DNA from: Protula sp. h YS-2021
Lineage: Eukaryota > Annelida > Polychaeta > Sabellida > Serpulidae
DNA: 64,000 nt
Reading direction: 5' to 3'
NCBI GenBank assembly: GCA_949752745.1
Contig: OX457026.1
Coordinates: forward strand, 46,261,256-46,325,255
Part shown: piece by piece, positions 62,217 to 64,000 of the stretch
Position numbering within the stretch: position 1 is the stretch's first letter
Layout of the letters: each line of letters opens with the position of its first letter
Translations under genes and position numbers: made by a program
The notes under the pieces: model-generated
The model's database searches: none
Seen by the model: the letters and a program-made list of their open reading frames with translations, nothing else
Told to the model about the DNA's origin: nothing

Positions 62217-62484
62217 GTCGGTCAGTACTCCAGGATTGGACCTGGAGGGGGAGGACTCCGATGGGGACGACAGTGTGGTTCCGGAGGAGTTGGCCTCCGG
62301 TGGGGCATGTGGCGGTTCTGCAACCGCGGACCAGAACCAAGGAGTTCCGAAGGAATCTGCCTCCGGTGGGAGAAATTTAATTTCTCCAACATTGTTGGCG
62401 GGGCTGAGCATCGGCACCAGAAGGAGAGGTCCCCCACCCGGGTTCCATCGGCGCGAAAGCCAAGAAATAGAGGGTGTCCGCTAG
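62217..62484 (+). other. Possible exon of unknown gene
   Basis: A strong acceptor-like tract (TTTTTTTTTTGTTGTCAG) ends at 62216. The following GC-rich frame reads STPGLDLEGEDSDGDDSVVP, with the repeated phrases VPEELASGG and VPKESASGG, and stops at 62482. It differs sharply in base composition from the satellite. No known domain is visible, and another frame on the same strand (62208-62654) is also open, so coding status is uncertain. Confidence 0.28.
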
Positions 62485-62870
62485 GTTTCCAGCATTGTGG
62501 CGGAACAGGTGCGGGGAACCGTATACAGAGAGGGGACGGTAATAGTGAGGGAAGTGTCCCGCACACACGTTACCCATGTTCCCAACCAGCTAAATTAAGC
62601 TTCTTTCCCCGCCTTTCCCCCTCCCCCCCCCCCCCCCCGATTTGGGATCGGTGACTTTCTCTGAGCCTTTTCTCAGAGCTATGCATTGATATTAACCCGA
62701 TTGATTCTCTGTGATTTAGTGTTGTTTCGGCCTGTTTTTGAGAAAAAGTGGCAAGTTGCCCAATCTCGCCTTAAAAAAATGTTATTTTATTTTTTTTATA
62801 ATAGCCGGTTCAGCTGGCTGCTGTGTCCCTTGACACGGGATTCTCTTTCGTGCAACCCCTCTACTCCCGT
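62485..62870. other. Non-coding stretch with a poly(C) tract
   Basis: Contains a C-rich run at about 62611-62638 and an inverted pair CTCTGAGCCTTTTCTCAGAG near 62657-62676. I see no gene here. Confidence 0.5.
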
Positions 62871-63365
62871 AGTATTAGCCAATCAGGCAACCGGTGGCTT
62901 GCTACCACGTGACCTGATATATTGAATGGTTTAAGCAATGTTAGTTAGCTCTGACTGTGTATTTTTATTAGCGCAACTATATTAGCCAATCAAACCTGTT
63001 GTTTTCTTTCACGTGGTTTACTCTATTGGATTGCTTTAGCAATGTTATTTGGCTTTGACCATGTATTTTATAAGTGCAACTATATTAGCAAATCAGATCC
63101 GTTTCTTGCCGTCACGTGATCCACTCTATGGGATTGCTTTAATCTAGTTGTTTTTGCCTTTGTCTAAGCAAGGGTGCACCGATGTCCCCCCTTTCCCTGG
63201 TTTTGGTTGCGTTCGCATCCGCCATCTTGGACATGCCTCGTTTTCGATTTAATGCATTGTATTGCTTTTGCAGTATTCCGTTAGTAACTCTACCCATCTA
63301 ACTATATTTGCCAATCAAAATCGTGGTTTTCTGTCACGTGATTTACTCTATTGGATTGCTTCGAT
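62871..63365 (+). repeat. Diverged repeat carrying CCAAT and CACGTG boxes (four copies)
   Basis: CCAATCA or CAAATCA at 62879, 62986, 63089 and 63311 is followed 24-27 bp later by CACGTG at 62906, 63010, 63113 and 63335, then by TATTGGATTGCTT-like sequence. Spacing of the first three copies is 107 and 103 bp. Between copies three and four lies unrelated sequence with a CCGCCATCTTGG (YY1-like) motif near 63219. Confidence 0.72.
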
Positions 63366-63578
63366 GAAAAAATAAAAAAGCCTAAATTTAAAAAGAAAAA
63401 CTATTATCATGAATTTTGCGTGTTGTCTGGCGTTGGTGTTTGCTTTTCTTTTCCAGTGTTTCGACTGCGAGTGCTTCTATCGAAAGACTGATAAAGAGCC
63501 TAGACTCGTTGCATTTAAAAAAAATGTAAATATACGTATCGAATGTTAAACTAGAGTGATGAACTGTATTTTTGGCAC
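63366..63578. other. Unassigned AT-rich stretch
   Basis: Nothing recognisable between the CCAAT repeat and the 166-bp array. Confidence 0.5.
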
Positions 63579-64000
63579 CTATGGCTGGGATGTGTTCTCG
63601 ATAGGCCCAGTGAATGTGGGGGTAGGGCCACTTGGCGTGCGGTGAGGCCCCTCGTACCAGAATGTGTGATTTCTGGTATTGGAAGCTATTTGAACGACGC
63701 TAGCGTAATGATCAGTTAGTGTACGAGGAATAGTTTGTTGGAATCTATGGATGGGATGCGTTCTCGATAGAACCAGTAAATGCGGGAGTAGGGCCACTTG
63801 GGTTGTGGAGAGGCTCCTCGTACCGGAATGTGTGATTTCTGGTACTGGATGTTTTTACTTGATCTTAGCATTAAATGGGAAAAGTGACTTTTAAACCGTA
63901 TATTTGGCAGCTATGGCAGGGATGTGTTCTCGATAGTCCCAGTAAATGTGGGAGTAGGGCCACCATGAGTGTGGAGGGGCTCCTCGTACCGGAATGTGTC
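63579..64000 (+). repeat. 166-bp tandem repeat, at least 2.5 copies, running off the window
   Basis: CTATGG at 63579, 63745 and 63911 marks copies at a 166-bp period. Shared blocks are GTTCTCGATAG, GGGAGTAGGGCCAC and CTCGTACCGGAATGTGTGAT. The third copy is cut by the window end. The copies are clearly diverged. Confidence 0.9.

Noticed and set aside
62208..62654. 148-residue frame and minus-strand frames over the GC-rich stretch
   Set aside because: They overlap a better candidate frame, run into a poly(C) tract, and show no domain.
1..64000. tRNA, rRNA or telomeric repeats
   Set aside because: I saw no cloverleaf-compatible A/B-box pair, rRNA core sequence or TTAGGG-type run while reading; a covariance-model scan would be decisive.

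Overview
The window is eukaryotic, repeat-rich DNA, most likely from a marine invertebrate. A mollusc is my best guess from the mix of elements (Polinton, Helentron-like element with central tandem repeats, split-direct-repeat YR retrotransposons), but no host gene proves it. I see no convincing host protein gene; nearly everything is satellite or transposon.

Backbone: an AT-rich satellite with a unit of about 1.27 kb fills 1-61902. It runs forward to 58118 and inverted from 59829 to 61902. Unit starts, taken at a conserved ATGAAATTGG/ACGAAATTGG mark, lie at 1279, 5628, 6905, 27857, 28486, 29761, 31038, 32314, 33588, 36075, 37350, 41533, 42808, 44067, 50521, 51790, 53059, 54328, 55597 and 56866. 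The unit holds diverged internal sub-repeats, and the right part forms dimeric higher-order repeats.

Insertions, left to right: (1) 2433-5162, a Helentron/Helitron-like non-autonomous element on the minus strand with fourteen 139-bp repeats rich in TCAAGGTCA sites. (2) 7489-21969, a 14.48-kb Polinton/Maverick with about 0.5-kb terminal inverted repeats and a perfect 6-bp target duplication CGAATA. (3) 22659-27846 and, inverted, 45309-50492, two nearly identical Ngaro-type tyrosine-recombinase retrotransposons with A1-ORFs-B1-A2-B2 repeats. (4) 38615-39047 and 40069-40501, two copies of a 5' fragment of the same element carried in a 1454-bp tandem duplication. (5) 34284-35487, a probable solo LTR. 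(6) 58119-59828, an element with 315-bp inverted repeats sitting exactly at the centre of a palindrome of oppositely oriented satellite.

Polinton logic: rightward genes encode a protein-primed family B DNA polymerase (broken by one in-frame stop and one frameshift), a PC4-like ssDNA-binding protein and small related proteins. Leftward genes encode a zinc-motif protein of the same small family, two unknown proteins, a chromodomain integrase, a packaging ATPase, a basic GG-motif protein, a conserved unknown, a possible myristoylated protein, a minor capsid protein (split in two), a pVI-like protein, the major capsid protein and an adenain-type protease. Leftward genes are packed with repeated ATGA or TAATG stop/start overlaps. 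The transcription units converge at 14024-14173.

From 61903 to 64000 the satellite ends. This stretch holds coding-like fragments of unknown identity, a CCAAT/CACGTG-bearing repeat of about 105 bp and a 166-bp tandem repeat running off the window.
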